A stretch of 64,000 nt of DNA from Enterococcus canintestini (GCF_001885735.1 NZ_JXKG01000002.1:62001-126000); one strand, 5' to 3'; positions 19,327-29,243 are shown, numbered from the stretch's first letter. Numbers and translations are program-made. Notes: generated from the sequence alone by a model not told the origin.

Positions 19327-21495
19327 ATGACAGCAGTTAATCAAGAATTAGTAACGCTATTAAAAGTAGAACTGACTAATTATACGCAAAAACAATTGCA
19401 ACAAGTTTTAAACTTGTTATTAGATGGAAATACAGTACCTTTTATTGCTCGCTACCGAAAAGAAGCGACTGGCAATTTAGATGAGGTACAGATTCGTGAA
19501 ATTGAAGAACGCTACCAATACTTAGAAAATTTAGAAAAACGCAAAAGCGAAGTATTGCGTTTAATTGAAGAACAAGAAAAATTAACGCCTGAGCTGGCTG
19601 CAAGTATTAAAGCTGCTAGTAAAATGCAGCAAGTAGAGGATTTATATCGTCCTTATAAGCAAAAACGTCGCACCAAAGCCACTATTGCTAAAGAACAAGG
19701 TTTAGAACCGTTAGCGAAATGGTTGTTGACTTTTTCTACGGAATCAGTCCTTCAAAAAGCGGAAACTTTTGTCACGTCAGAAGTTTCCGATGCAACTGTC
19801 GCTTTATCCGGTGCCCATGAAATTTTAGCAGAAACATTTGCGGATTCGGCTAAATTTAGAACTTGGATTCGCCAAAAAACTTTCGATCAAGGACTTTACA
19901 CAAGTACCGGTAAAAAAGTCGAACAAGATGAAAAAGGAGTATACGAAATGTATTACGCCTTTGAAGAACCTGTAAAAAAAATGGTGTCGCATCGTATTTT
20001 GGCAACCAATCGGGGTGAAAAAGAAGACATCTTAAAAGTTTCGATTTTAGCGCCAGAAGCTGAAATCTTCAGTTATTTGAACCGTCAAATTATTAAAGGC
20101 CAAGGAGAAGCAGTAGATTATGTCACTGCAGCCTATGAAGACGCTTATAAACGCTTTATCGCACCAGCAATTGAACGTGAAATTCGCAATGAATTAACCG
20201 AAAAAGCTGACGAACAGGCAATTGCAGTTTTTGGCGAAAACTTACGGAATTTATTATTACAACCACCATTGAAAGGAAAAGTGGTCTTAGGATTTGACCC
20301 TGCTTATCGAACGGGTTGTAAATTGGCAGTCTTAGATGAAACTGGTAAAGTTTTAGACATTGCTGTGATTTATCCGCATAAACCTGCGCCCCAAAACAAA
20401 CGCCAATCTGCCGGGCCACTTTTTAAAGACTTAATTACAAAATATGGCGTTCAAATGATTGCAATTGGGAATGGGACAGCAAGTCGAGAATCAGAACAAT
20501 TCGTAGCCGAACAAATTCGTGATTTAAAACAAGAAGTCTATTATGTGATAGTAAATGAAGCGGGGGCTTCCGTGTATTCTGCCAGTGCGATTGCCAGAAG
20601 TGAGTTTCCGGATTTACAAGTAGAGGAACGAAGCGCGATTAGTATTGGCCGTCGTCTGCAAGACCCATTAGCAGAATTAGTCAAAATTGATCCAAAAGCG
20701 GTAGGAGTAGGTCAATATCAACATGACGTTTCGCAAAAACGTCTAGCTGAGCAATTGGACTTTGTCGTTGAAACCGTGACAAACCAAGTCGGAGTGGACG
20801 TTAATACTGCTAGTCCGCAGCTTTTACAACATATTGCCGGTTTAAATAAAACCACTGCACAAAATATTTTTAACTACCGGGAAGAAAACGGCGCTTTTAT
20901 TAAACGAAATCAATTAAAAAAAGTTCCTCGTCTCGGGCCTAAAGCTTATGAACAGGCAATTGGCTTTTTACGTATTCCTGGTGGCAGTGACATTTTAGAC
21001 AATACTAGCATTCACCCAGAAAGCTATAGCTTAGCTAAAGAAATTTTAAACCGGGCACAGGTTCAATTAACCAACTTAGGTACCAAAGAGGCAAAAGAGC
21101 GTCTTATAAGTTTAAACGCTGAAAAAATCGCAGACGATTTAGCTGCTGGAACGGAGACTGTTAAAGATATTTTACAAGCTTTAGTTCAACCTGGCCGTGA
21201 TATGCGGGATGAAATGCCAGCTCCGCTATTACGAAAAGACGTTTTAACTATGAGTGATTTAAAACCAGGGATGGAGTTAAAAGGAACGGTACGTAATGTG
21301 ATTGATTTTGGTGCCTTTGTTGATATTGGGGTCAAACAAGATGGATTAGTTCATATTTCAAAATTAAGTCACCGTTTTGTAAAACAAACAAAAGATGTGG
21401 TAGCAGTTGGCGATGTGGTCACGGTTTGGGTTGAACAAGTGGACGAACAAAAAGGACGTATCAGCTTAACTATGTTAAATCCTACCGGTGAGTGA
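19327..21495 (+). CDS. tex: Tex family RNA/DNA-binding protein
   Basis: 722-residue cytoplasmic nucleic-acid-binding protein, homologous to the Spt6 core, thought to act in transcription. Domains: helical N-terminus with FIARYRKEATGNLDEVQ and YRPYKQKRRTKA, a YqgF-like RNase-H-fold domain (about 318-450, LGFDPAYRTGCKLAV), tandem helix-hairpin-helix (about 500-560, LQHIAGLNKTTAQNI) and a C-terminal S1 domain (about 650-720, GMELKGTVRNVIDFGAFVD). Length and layout are standard. ATG 19327 follows GGTGAGATGAC. The sprT gene starts two bases after the stop, the same tex-sprT pairing as in Bacillus (ydcI-ydcK). Confidence 0.95.
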   Translation: MTAVNQELVTLLKVELTNYTQKQLQQVLNLLLDGNTVPFIARYRKEATGNLDEVQIREIEERYQYLENLEKRKSEVLRLIEEQEKLTPELAASIKAASKMQQVEDLYRPYKQKRRTKATIAKEQGLEPLAKWLLTFSTESVLQKAETFVTSEVSDATVALSGAHEILAETFADSAKFRTWIRQKTFDQGLYTSTGKKVEQDEKGVYEMYYAFEEPVKKMVSHRILATNRGEKEDILKVSILAPEAEIFSYLNRQIIKGQGEAVDYVTAAYEDAYKRFIAPAIEREIRNELTEKADEQAIAVFGENLRNLLLQPPLKGKVVLGFDPAYRTGCKLAVLDETGKVLDIAVIYPHKPAPQNKRQSAGPLFKDLITKYGVQMIAIGNGTASRESEQFVAEQIRDLKQEVYYVIVNEAGASVYSASAIARSEFPDLQVEERSAISIGRRLQDPLAELVKIDPKAVGVGQYQHDVSQKRLAEQLDFVVETVTNQVGVDVNTASPQLLQHIAGLNKTTAQNIFNYREENGAFIKRNQLKKVPRLGPKAYEQAIGFLRIPGGSDILDNTSIHPESYSLAKEILNRAQVQLTNLGTKEAKERLISLNAEKIADDLAAGTETVKDILQALVQPGRDMRDEMPAPLLRKDVLTMSDLKPGMELKGTVRNVIDFGAFVDIGVKQDGLVHISKLSHRFVKQTKDVVAVGDVVTVWVEQVDEQKGRISLTMLNPTGE

Positions 21496-21496
21496 A

Positions 21497-21961
21497 ATGA
21501 CAGAGGCACAGTTGCAAACATTAGTAGAAGAAATATCATTACAATTTTTTAAGCGTCCTTTTAGGCATCGTGCTGTTTTTAATAAACGCTTAAAAACGAC
21601 TGGTGGCAGGTATCATCTGTCTGATCATCACCTTGACTTTAATCCAACACTGTTTGCCGCAATTTCTCCAAGTGAACAAGTCGGGATCATTAAGCATGAA
21701 TTATGTCATTACCACTTACATCTATTAAAAAAAGGTTATCGTCACCAAGATCGTGATTTTAAAACGTTACTTGCTGCAGTGGGAGGAAGTCGCTATGCAC
21801 CGCGTTTACCGCAAGAAAAAAGTAGTAAAGTTAAAAGGCAAGTAACCTATCGCTGTTGTGGTTGCGGTCAACTATTTATCCGCCAACGAAAAATTAATAC
21901 AGAACGTTTTGTTTGTGGCAAGTGCGGTGACAAGCTGCAATTTTTAAAAATTGTTAGCTAA
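21497..21961 (+). CDS. SprT-like zinc metalloprotein
   Basis: 154-residue SprT-family protein (YdcK type). Contains the zincin motif HELCH (67-71, in GIIKHELCHYHLHLLKKG) and a C-terminal zinc ribbon with two Cys pairs (CCGC and CGKC). Eukaryotic SPRTN proteases degrade DNA-protein crosslinks; a comparable role in bacteria is only inferred. A GTG at 21488 inside tex is in frame, but ATG 21497 with GGTGAG just upstream is the better start. Co-transcribed with tex. Confidence 0.88.
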   Translation: MTEAQLQTLVEEISLQFFKRPFRHRAVFNKRLKTTGGRYHLSDHHLDFNPTLFAAISPSEQVGIIKHELCHYHLHLLKKGYRHQDRDFKTLLAAVGGSRYAPRLPQEKSSKVKRQVTYRCCGCGQLFIRQRKINTERFVCGKCGDKLQFLKIVS

Positions 21962-22159
21962 TTTTTGGAAAAAAGTTGTCAAAAAGAGTCGTCAAGCGCT
22001 TTTTGAATAAAACTCATTGAATTTTTAGCGTTTTTGTTAGATAATGAAGCTCGTGCAAATTATTAGCTCGTTTTTTAGAAGATAAAGTTGCATTTTATCT
22101 GAAAAAAATGATGAATTAGTTTAAAAAAGCAAGCAAAAACAAAAGAGTTTTTACACGAC

Positions 22160-22168
22160 TGATAGAAT
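22160..22168 (+). promoter_or_regulatory. Extended -10 promoter of murC
   Basis: TGATAGAAT (TG at 22160-22161, -10 at 22163-22168), no good -35. The rest of the 230-bp gap has only a weak CAAAAAG/CTTTTTG stem near 21980. Confidence 0.5.
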
Positions 22169-22191
22169 GGAAGAAAAGAGGCTAAAGTAGG

Positions 22192-23526
22192 ATGAATGAC
22201 AAAGATAAGCTTTATCATTTTGTTGGAATCAAAGGTTCTGGCATGAGTTCACTAGCATTAGTATTACATGAAAAAGGCTATAACGTACAAGGTTCTGACG
22301 TAGAAAAATATTTCTTCACTCAACGCGATTTGGAAAAAGCGGGAATTACAATTTTACCATTTAGCGCCGATAATATTAAACCGGACATGATTGTGATTGC
22401 AGGTAATGCATTTCCTGATACCCACGAAGAAATTGTTCGTGCCAAAGAATTGGGCTGTGAAGTAATTCGTTATCACGATTTTATTGGTCGTTTTATTAAC
22501 GATTATACAAGTATCGCTGTGACTGGTTCTCACGGTAAAACGAGTACCACTGGTTTATTAGCTCACGTCTTTAGTGGTGTTTCACCAACGAGTTATTTGA
22601 TTGGTGATGGTACTGGCCATGGTGTACCTGAGGCAGATTTTTTCGCTTTTGAAGCCTGTGAATATCGCCGCCACTTTTTAGCGTATGCACCAGATTATGC
22701 AATTATGACCAATATTGATTTTGATCATCCTGATTACTATAAGAGTATTGAAGATGTTTTCACTGCGTTTCAATCAATGGCGCATCAAGTGAAAAAAGGT
22801 ATTTTTGCTTATGGGGATGACGTTTATTTACGTAAGTTAGAATCAGAAGCGCCAATTTACTACTATGGCTTAAATGATGACGATGACATTCAAGCTAAAA
22901 ACATTAAACGGACAACAAAAGGTTCTGAGTTTGATGTTTTAGTCAAAGGTAAAGAAATTGGTCACTTTAGTTTACCGGCTTTTGGTAAACATAATATTTT
23001 AAATGCTTTAGGTGTCATTGGTATTGCCTACCTAGAAAAGATGGACATGCATGAAGTTGCTGAAGAAATGCAAACATTTGCCGGTGTGAAACGCCGTTTT
23101 AGCGAGAAAAAAGTAGCAGATATGACAATTGTCGATGACTATGCCCATCATCCAGCTGAAATTAAAGCAACCATTGATGCAGCCCGGCAAAAATATCCCG
23201 ATAAAGAAATCATTGCTGTTTTCCAACCACATACATTTACCCGCACAATCGCCTTAATGGATGATTTTGCCCAAGCTCTTGATTTAGCGGATAAAGTATT
23301 TTTATGTGATATTTTTGGCTCTGCCCGCGAAGCAAAAGGTGACGTTAAGATTGAAGACTTAGGCGCTAAAATTAAAAAAGGTGGTCAAGTTATTAAAGAA
23401 GACAACGTTTCTCCTTTGCTTGATTTTGAAAATGCCGTGATGATTTTCATGGGCGCAGGGGATGTTCAAAAATTCGAAGCAGCTTATGAAAAACTTTTGA
23501 GCAATACTACGCGTAACCGTTCTTAA
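22192..23526 (+). CDS. murC: UDP-N-acetylmuramate--L-alanine ligase
   Basis: 444-residue Mur ligase that adds L-Ala to UDP-MurNAc in the cytoplasm, the first peptide step of peptidoglycan precursor synthesis. Domains: N-terminal UDP-binding fold ([14 protein letters not shown]), central ATPase domain with the P-loop GSHGKTST (about 111-118) and [12 protein letters not shown], and a C-terminal domain with DDYAHHP and FQPHTFTRT. Length is normal. ATG 22192 has AGAGG upstream at somewhat long spacing. Monocistronic, with promoter and terminator. Confidence 0.97.
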   Translation: MNDKDKLYHFVGIKGSGMSSLALVLHEKGYNVQGSDVEKYFFTQRDLEKAGITILPFSADNIKPDMIVIAGNAFPDTHEEIVRAKELGCEVIRYHDFIGRFINDYTSIAVTGSHGKTSTTGLLAHVFSGVSPTSYLIGDGTGHGVPEADFFAFEACEYRRHFLAYAPDYAIMTNIDFDHPDYYKSIEDVFTAFQSMAHQVKKGIFAYGDDVYLRKLESEAPIYYYGLNDDDDIQAKNIKRTTKGSEFDVLVKGKEIGHFSLPAFGKHNILNALGVIGIAYLEKMDMHEVAEEMQTFAGVKRRFSEKKVADMTIVDDYAHHPAEIKATIDAARQKYPDKEIIAVFQPHTFTRTIALMDDFAQALDLADKVFLCDIFGSAREAKGDVKIEDLGAKIKKGGQVIKEDNVSPLLDFENAVMIFMGAGDVQKFEAAYEKLLSNTTRNRS

Positions 23527-23527
23527 T

Positions 23528-23565
23528 AAAAAAACTGGTGCACATTGTTGCGCCAGTTTTTTTAT
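23528..23565 (+). terminator. Rho-independent terminator after murC
   Basis: ACTGGTGC (23534-23541) with GCGCCAGT (23550-23557), flanked by A-run and T-run. Confidence 0.88.
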
Positions 23566-23688
23566 TATGATTTTTCTTTTATTAATAAAGTGTTAGCTCT
23601 AGATTGAAAACTTGCACTTTTAAAGGGTTCTGATACAATAATAATGATAAAATCGACAAAATGAGATTAAAACATGGAGGAATCAAGT

Positions 23689-24159
23689 TTGCAGATCAAT
23701 CGTGTTAAAAAAATAGGTAAAACCATCGAAGAAATTGAGGAAGGCGATTCGTTATCTTTAACAGAATCAATTGAAGATAATCAGCTACTATTATATCTCG
23801 GGTTAACCAATGATGCCAATCCGCTTTATATTCAGCATGACTATGCCCAACAAACAGCTTACCTGCGTCCAATTGTCCCTTCTGTGATGTTAATGGGGAT
23901 TATTACTAGTGCAATTTCAAAACACTTGCCTGGTCCTGGCTCACATGTGGTGAATTTTTCGGTGAATTTTATCGAACCTGTCTATCATTATGAAACACTG
24001 ACATTTGCTTTTGAAGTGATTAAAGTGGATAAAATGAAAGATGTGGTGACGATTTCTGTGGAAGCTACTAACGCAGAAGAAGACCGTGTGTTAGATGCGG
24101 TCGTGATGGTACAACCTCCAATAATTGAAACAGAAAGTGTAGGGGATATCCATGAATAA
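23689..24159 (+). CDS. MaoC-like hot-dog protein lacking the hydratase His
   Basis: 156-residue single hot-dog protein of the MaoC/(R)-hydratase type: the hydratase-2-like loop LTNDANPLYIQHDYA, a long central helix and C-terminal strands ending VVMVQPP. In catalytic members the loop reads D..NPxH; here the Asp is present but the His is replaced by Tyr (NPLY), and the usual HG after the helix is PS. Hydratase activity is therefore doubtful; it may bind acyl-thioesters. ATG 23674 is in frame, but GGAGG (23676-23680) overlaps it and is well spaced for TTG 23689. Overlaps the next gene by eight bases. Confidence 0.72.
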   Translation: MQINRVKKIGKTIEEIEEGDSLSLTESIEDNQLLLYLGLTNDANPLYIQHDYAQQTAYLRPIVPSVMLMGIITSAISKHLPGPGSHVVNFSVNFIEPVYHYETLTFAFEVIKVDKMKDVVTISVEATNAEEDRVLDAVVMVQPPIIETESVGDIHE

Positions 24160-24841
24160 TTATCAAACACCTGTGGTTGAAAAAGATACATTAAATCGCT
24201 TTTACGCAAAAGTTTATGCTTTCTTTGCAGTTGGCTTAGGTATTAGTGGTCTAGTTTCTTATCTTTGTGCTACTGCATTTTTACCCCAAACAATTAGTTT
24301 TATTAATGGCTTTCCATTAGGTTTTTTAGGCTTATGGATTGTGCAACTAATTTTGGTTTTTGTTTTAGCCGCTAAAGCAAGAAAAAATCCGGCGATGACG
24401 ATTGCAGGCTTTCTAGTATACTCGTTATTAAACGGCCTGACTTTAACTGCTACACTTTTGTATTATGATATTAGTACGATTTACGTGGCTTTTGGTGCAG
24501 CTACTGCGACATTTGCAGCGACAGCACTTTTTGGAGTCTTTACTAAAAAAGACCTATCAATAGTTGGGCGGATCGGTTTTATTGCTTTAATTGGGATTAT
24601 TATTACCATGCTTTTGAATGGCTTAATCCTACACAGTGGCCCAATGGAATATTTGTTATCAATCGTAACTGTTTTTGTCTTTGCGGGTTTAACAGCCTAT
24701 GATCACCAAATGATTAAAAAGTACTATGAACAAAGTCGTGGCACTGAAAATACAGGAATTGCGGTATTTGTTGCATTACAACTTTACTTAGACTTTATCA
24801 ACTTGTTGTTAGCTTTCCTACGAATTTTTGGTCGGGATTAA
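24152..24841 (+). CDS. Bax inhibitor-1/YccA family membrane protein
   Basis: 229-residue polytopic protein (about seven hydrophobic segments) of the BI-1/TMBIM family, related to Bacillus YetJ, a pH-gated Ca2+ leak channel, and to E. coli YccA, an FtsH modulator. Family patterns: N-terminal LNRFYAKVYAFFAVGLGISG, the interior charged AYDHQMIKKYYEQ stretch after TM6, and ALQLYLDFINLLLAFLRIF at the end. ATG 24152 overlaps the MaoC-like stop; AGGGGATATCC precedes it. A terminator closes this two-gene operon. Confidence 0.9.
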   Translation: MNNYQTPVVEKDTLNRFYAKVYAFFAVGLGISGLVSYLCATAFLPQTISFINGFPLGFLGLWIVQLILVFVLAAKARKNPAMTIAGFLVYSLLNGLTLTATLLYYDISTIYVAFGAATATFAATALFGVFTKKDLSIVGRIGFIALIGIIITMLLNGLILHSGPMEYLLSIVTVFVFAGLTAYDHQMIKKYYEQSRGTENTGIAVFVALQLYLDFINLLLAFLRIFGRD

Positions 24842-24862
24842 TTTTTTTACAAAATAAATTGT

Positions 24863-24898
24863 AGAATCTATAGCTGTGGCTATGGATTCTCTTTTTTT
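24863..24898 (+). terminator. Rho-independent terminator after the BI-1 gene
   Basis: AGAATCTATAGC (24863-24874), loop TGTG, GCTATGGATTCT (24879-24890), then CTTTTTTT. Confidence 0.9.
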
Positions 24899-25146
24899 GT
24901 TAGCGCTCATAAAAAAATGCTGTGTAATAAGGGGTTAAAAATCAAATTGCCCATCAAAACAACGCTATTTTATTTTTTGCTTAATTAAGCTCTATAATCA
25001 CACTACTTTGGTTTTTTATTAATTGATTTAAAAACAAGTAGTCAATAATCATCGCTAGTTTCTTTGAACTTTGTTAGAATAAAGAGGAACTTTTGTGGGG
25101 ATGCAATAAAATATTGCAAGAAAACAACGAGATAAGGAGAATTTCC
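24899..25146 (+). promoter_or_regulatory. polA upstream region: extended -10 promoter and 5'-UTR palindrome
   Basis: TGTTAGAAT (TG at 25072-25073, -10 at 25075-25080) is the likely promoter. The leader contains the perfect palindrome TGCAATA-AAA-TATTGCA (25102-25118) and the Shine-Dalgarno AAGGAG (25135-25140). I see nothing else in the 170 bp upstream. Confidence 0.5.
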
Positions 25147-27789
25147 ATGACGAAGAAAAAACTTTTATTAGTGGACGGCAATAGTGTGGCGTACCGCGCT
25201 TTTTTTGCTTTACACAATTCGCTGGAGCGCTTTAAAAACAAGAGTGGTTTGCATACCAACGCAATTTATGCTTTTAATACAATGTTTGAAAATGTAATGA
25301 TAAAGGAAAAACCTACCCATGTCTTAGTTGCTTTTGATGCAGGGAAGACGACATTTCGGACTGAAATGTATCAAGATTATAAAGCAGGACGGGCTAAAAC
25401 GCCGGGGGAATTTCGCGAGCAACTACCCTATATTCGTGAATTAATTACGGCTTTAGGTGTAAAACATTATGAGTTAGAAAATTATGAAGCTGACGATATT
25501 ATTGGAACGTTAGCAACTCAAGTGGACAAAAATGAATTTGAAGTTGTCGTTTTATCAGGAGATCGCGATTTAACCCAGTTAGCTAGTGATGATATTACTG
25601 TCGATATTACAGTCAAAGGTGTTAGTGAAATTGAAGCATATACGCCTGCGCACATCGCCGAAAAATACGATGGCCTAACACCAAATCAAATTATTGATAT
25701 GAAAGGTCTAGCAGGTGATGCATCTGACAACATCCCAGGCGTTACAAAAGTTGGCGAAAAAACTGCTATCAAGTTATTAAAAGAATATGGTTCAGTTGAA
25801 GGCATATATGAAAATATCGATCAGTTGAAAAAAAGCAAAATGAAAGAAAATTTGATTAATGATCGCCAACAAGCTTTCCTATCAAAAAAATTGGCTACAA
25901 TCAACACCCAAGCTCCTGTCACAATTCAAATAGATGATTTAGTCTATGAGGGCAAAGATTTAGACAAACTCGTACCATTTTATAAAGAAATGGACTTCAA
26001 ACAATTTTTAAGTAAATTAAATATCGCTGAAGAGCCAGCCGACCTTGCCGAAATTATGTTTGAAGTAGTCGATGAATTTACCCCTGAAATGTTCCAAGCT
26101 GATATGGCTTTATATCCTGAAATGTTATCTGATAATTATCATATTGCTGATATTGTTGGCGTTGCGTGGGGGAATGAGCAGAAAATTTATGTAACTAATA
26201 ATTTAGCTTTATTTGAAAACCAAGCTTTTTGTGATTGGTTAACGAGCCAAAACAATAAAAAAGTTTACGATGCCAAACGGACGTATGTCGCTTTAAAACG
26301 TTATGCTAAAAGACCTGAAGGCATTAGCTTTGATGTTTTATTAGCAGCTTATTTACTTGATACTAATGACAGTAACAACGACATCGCTGGCGTGGCAGAG
26401 CACTATGGCTTTACCGATATTCAAACAGATGAAGCTGTTTATGGCAAAGGCGTGAAAAAAGGTCTGCCAGAAGATATGGAAGAGTTTTATGCCCACTTGG
26501 CCCGTAAAGTTAAAGCGATTTTATTCTTAAGTAATAAATTAGACGAGGATTTAAAAGAAAAAGATCAAAGTGATTTGTTTTACCAAATGGAACTTCCCTT
26601 ATCACAAATTTTGGCAGAAATGGAAATCGCCGGTATCACAGTCGATAGTAAACGATTGTTAGATATGAAAGGGGAGTTTGCGGCTCGTCTGCATGAAATT
26701 GAAGAAAAAATTTACGCTGAAGCAGGGGAAGAGTTCAACTTAAATTCACCAAAACAATTAGGTGTGATTCTTTTTGAAAAAATGGGACTACCTGTGATTA
26801 AAAAGACCAAAACTGGTTATTCCACTGCAGTCGATGTGTTAGAACAGTTACAAGATCAAGCACCAATTGTGGCAGACATATTAACTTATCGTCAAATTGC
26901 GAAAATTCAATCGACTTATGTGGAAGGCCTATTAAAAGTAATTCAACCCGATCACAAAATTCATACACGTTACGTGCAAACATTAACACAAACTGGACGC
27001 TTAAGTTCAGTGGATCCTAATTTACAAAATATTCCAATTCGTTTAGAAGAAGGAAGAAAAATTCGGCAAGCTTTTATTCCACGAGCAAAAGACTGGGTTA
27101 TTTATTCTTCTGACTATTCACAAATTGAATTGCGGGTATTGGCTCATATTTCAGATGACGAACATTTAAAGGCAGCTTTCCTAGAAGGGCAAGATATTCA
27201 TGCCAGTACAGCGATGCGGGTTTTTGGTATCCAAAAACCAGAAGATGTCACCCCAAATATGCGCCGGCAAGCAAAAGCCGTGAACTTTGGGATTGTTTAC
27301 GGTATCTCCGATTACGGTCTATCCCAAAACTTAGGAATCTCTAGAAAAGAAGCCCAACAATATATAGATACTTACTTTGAAAAGTATCCAGGTGTTAAAC
27401 AATATATGGAAAAAATTGTTAGAGATGCTAAAGATAAAGGGTATGTTGAAACCTTATATCACCGCCGTCGTTATTTACCTGACATTAATGCGCGTAACTT
27501 TAACGTGCGTTCTTTTGCTGAAAGAACGGCGATTAATACACCAATTCAAGGAAGTGCCGCTGATATTTTGAAGATTGCCATGATTGAGCTGGCAAAACGC
27601 TTAAAAGAAGAACAACTAGAAGCAGTTATGCTATTACAAGTGCATGATGAGTTGGTCTTTGAAGTACCAGAAACTGAGCTTGAGAAATTAGACAAATTAG
27701 TTAAAGAAGTCATGGAACATGCCGTGAGTTTAAATGTACCACTTGTCACTGATAGTAGTTGGGGCAAGACGTGGTATGATGCCAAATAA
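25147..27789 (+). CDS. polA: DNA polymerase I
   Basis: 880-residue repair and Okazaki-fragment polymerase. N-terminal 5'-3' exonuclease (about 1-290: LLVDGNSVAYRAFFAL, SGDRDLTQL, DASDNIPGV), a central 3'-5' exonuclease fold (about 300-470) and the polymerase (about 500-880) with motif A SDYSQIELR (about 654), motif B RRQAKAVNFGIVYG and motif C VHDELVFE (about 831). The proofreading Asp-x-Glu is missing from the central domain, so only a vestigial fold remains, as in other Firmicute PolA. A longer reading from GTG 25093 is possible, but AAGGAG sits six bases before ATG 25147. Followed 12 bases later by mutM. Confidence 0.97.
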   Translation: MTKKKLLLVDGNSVAYRAFFALHNSLERFKNKSGLHTNAIYAFNTMFENVMIKEKPTHVLVAFDAGKTTFRTEMYQDYKAGRAKTPGEFREQLPYIRELITALGVKHYELENYEADDIIGTLATQVDKNEFEVVVLSGDRDLTQLASDDITVDITVKGVSEIEAYTPAHIAEKYDGLTPNQIIDMKGLAGDASDNIPGVTKVGEKTAIKLLKEYGSVEGIYENIDQLKKSKMKENLINDRQQAFLSKKLATINTQAPVTIQIDDLVYEGKDLDKLVPFYKEMDFKQFLSKLNIAEEPADLAEIMFEVVDEFTPEMFQADMALYPEMLSDNYHIADIVGVAWGNEQKIYVTNNLALFENQAFCDWLTSQNNKKVYDAKRTYVALKRYAKRPEGISFDVLLAAYLLDTNDSNNDIAGVAEHYGFTDIQTDEAVYGKGVKKGLPEDMEEFYAHLARKVKAILFLSNKLDEDLKEKDQSDLFYQMELPLSQILAEMEIAGITVDSKRLLDMKGEFAARLHEIEEKIYAEAGEEFNLNSPKQLGVILFEKMGLPVIKKTKTGYSTAVDVLEQLQDQAPIVADILTYRQIAKIQSTYVEGLLKVIQPDHKIHTRYVQTLTQTGRLSSVDPNLQNIPIRLEEGRKIRQAFIPRAKDWVIYSSDYSQIELRVLAHISDDEHLKAAFLEGQDIHASTAMRVFGIQKPEDVTPNMRRQAKAVNFGIVYGISDYGLSQNLGISRKEAQQYIDTYFEKYPGVKQYMEKIVRDAKDKGYVETLYHRRRYLPDINARNFNVRSFAERTAINTPIQGSAADILKIAMIELAKRLKEEQLEAVMLLQVHDELVFEVPETELEKLDKLVKEVMEHAVSLNVPLVTDSSWGKTWYDAK

Positions 27790-27801
27790 GAAGGTGGAAA
27801 A

Positions 27802-28641
27802 ATGCCAGAATTACCAGAGGTGGAAACTGTCCGTCAGGGGCTGTTACAGCTTGTTTTAAAAAAAGAAATTGCAAGTGTTGATGTCTTTTGGCCTAAGATT
27901 ATTGCACTACCTGAAGTCGAAACTTTCAAACGCGAATTAGTTGGCCAAAAAATTGAAACAATTAATAGACGGGGAAAATATTTAATTTTTGAACTTTCTA
28001 ATTATGAACTTATCTCCCATTTACGTATGGAAGGAAAATACGAATTTTTTTCAGCTGAAAAAAATGCTGAGGTAACAAAGCACACGCATGTCATTTTTCA
28101 TTTTAATGATGGCAGTCAATTGCAATATCGTGATGTACGTAAATTTGGCCGCATGGAGCTGGTTTTAAAAGGTGAAGCACAAAACTTTAAAAGTATTGCC
28201 CAATTAGGACCAGAACCAACGCCGGAAACTTTTAAATTAGCCGCCTTTAAAGAAAACCTCGCTAAAACGAAGCGAGAAATTAAACCAGCCTTACTCGATC
28301 AAAAAATGGTGACAGGTTTAGGAAATATTTATGTAGATGAAGCTTTGTGGCAGGCTAAAATTCATCCTATGCAGCCTTGTGATACATTAACAGATTTAGA
28401 AATCAAACAGTTACGCTTAGCTATCATAGATGTTTTACAAAGAGCTGTAGCTGCTGGCGGAACGACTGTGCGCACTTACTTAAATGCCTTAGGAGAAGCG
28501 GGTAAATTTCAATTGTCGCTAAATGTTTATGGCAAAACCGGTCAACCATGTCCCCGTTGTCAAACACCAATTGAAAAAATTAAAGTGGCACAACGCGGTA
28601 CGCACTTATGTCCCCACTGCCAAAAATTAATCATGAGGTGA
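27802..28641 (+). CDS. mutM: Formamidopyrimidine-DNA glycosylase
   Basis: 279-residue bifunctional glycosylase/AP lyase that removes 8-oxoguanine and formamidopyrimidines. The mature N-terminal Pro-Glu (MPELPEVETVR) provides the catalytic amine, the conserved Lys lies in MEGKYEF, the helix-two-turn-helix has MVTGLGNIYVDEALW, and the C-terminal zinc finger has two Cys pairs (CPRC and CPHC). ATG 27802 follows AAGGTGG. Part of a polA-mutM-coaE operon; coaE begins six bases after the stop. Confidence 0.97.
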   Translation: MPELPEVETVRQGLLQLVLKKEIASVDVFWPKIIALPEVETFKRELVGQKIETINRRGKYLIFELSNYELISHLRMEGKYEFFSAEKNAEVTKHTHVIFHFNDGSQLQYRDVRKFGRMELVLKGEAQNFKSIAQLGPEPTPETFKLAAFKENLAKTKREIKPALLDQKMVTGLGNIYVDEALWQAKIHPMQPCDTLTDLEIKQLRLAIIDVLQRAVAAGGTTVRTYLNALGEAGKFQLSLNVYGKTGQPCPRCQTPIEKIKVAQRGTHLCPHCQKLIMR

Positions 28642-28646
28642 ATAGC

Positions 28647-29243
28647 ATGGGATTTATCTTAGGAATTACCGGTGGTATTGCTAGTGGTAAAAGTACCGTT
28701 GTCAATGTTTTTAAAGAAAAGGGCTTTCCAATTGTGGACGGTGATATTGTCGCGCGACAAATTGTAGAGCCTGGAAAACCAGCCCTAGCAGCGATTAAAG
28801 CAGCTTTTGGTTTAGAAGTGATATTACCAACAGGTGAACTAAATCGCAAAAAATTAGGGGAAATTGTCTTTCAAGACAGCGATAAACGCCAGCAACTAGA
28901 CCGTATACTAAATCCGTATTTGCGTCAACAGATAAAAGCGGAGATGGCTTTTTGGAAAAATAAAAGTCCGTTAGTTATTGCTGATATTCCGTTAATGTAT
29001 GAAGGTCATTATGATCATTATATGGATGAGGTGGCAGTAGTTTATGTTGACTTTTTGCAACAAAAAAAACGACTGATGGCGCGGGATAATATTGATGAAA
29101 AAACCGCAGAAGCAAAAATTAATAGCCAAATGCCCTTAGCTAAAAAAAGAGCGTTAGCCGATACTGTTTTTGATAATAACGGCAGTAAAGAAGAAACGGT
29201 GCAACAAGTATTAAATTGGTTGGAAAATCATTTTGAAAAGTAA
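28647..29243 (+). CDS. coaE: Dephospho-CoA kinase
   Basis: 198-residue P-loop kinase for the last step of coenzyme A synthesis, phosphorylating the 3'-OH of dephospho-CoA. Walker A GGIASGKST (9-17), DGDIVARQIVEPG, and the LID region. An earlier in-frame ATG (28608) lies inside mutM; GAGGTG (28635-28640) six bases before ATG 28647 fixes the start, and the family begins exactly there (GFILGITGG). Its placement after mutM is widely conserved in Firmicutes. Confidence 0.96.
   Translation: MGFILGITGGIASGKSTVVNVFKEKGFPIVDGDIVARQIVEPGKPALAAIKAAFGLEVILPTGELNRKKLGEIVFQDSDKRQQLDRILNPYLRQQIKAEMAFWKNKSPLVIADIPLMYEGHYDHYMDEVAVVYVDFLQQKKRLMARDNIDEKTAEAKINSQMPLAKKRALADTVFDNNGSKEETVQQVLNWLENHFEK

Noticed and set aside
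21975-22005. Terminator after sprT
   Set aside because: Only a CAAAAAG/CTTTTTG stem with a long loop, and no clear U-run; too weak to call.
25093-25146. 18-codon N-terminal extension of polA
   Set aside because: The GTG lies within the leader next to the promoter, without a ribosome site; AAGGAG is correctly placed for ATG 25147, and the family starts there.
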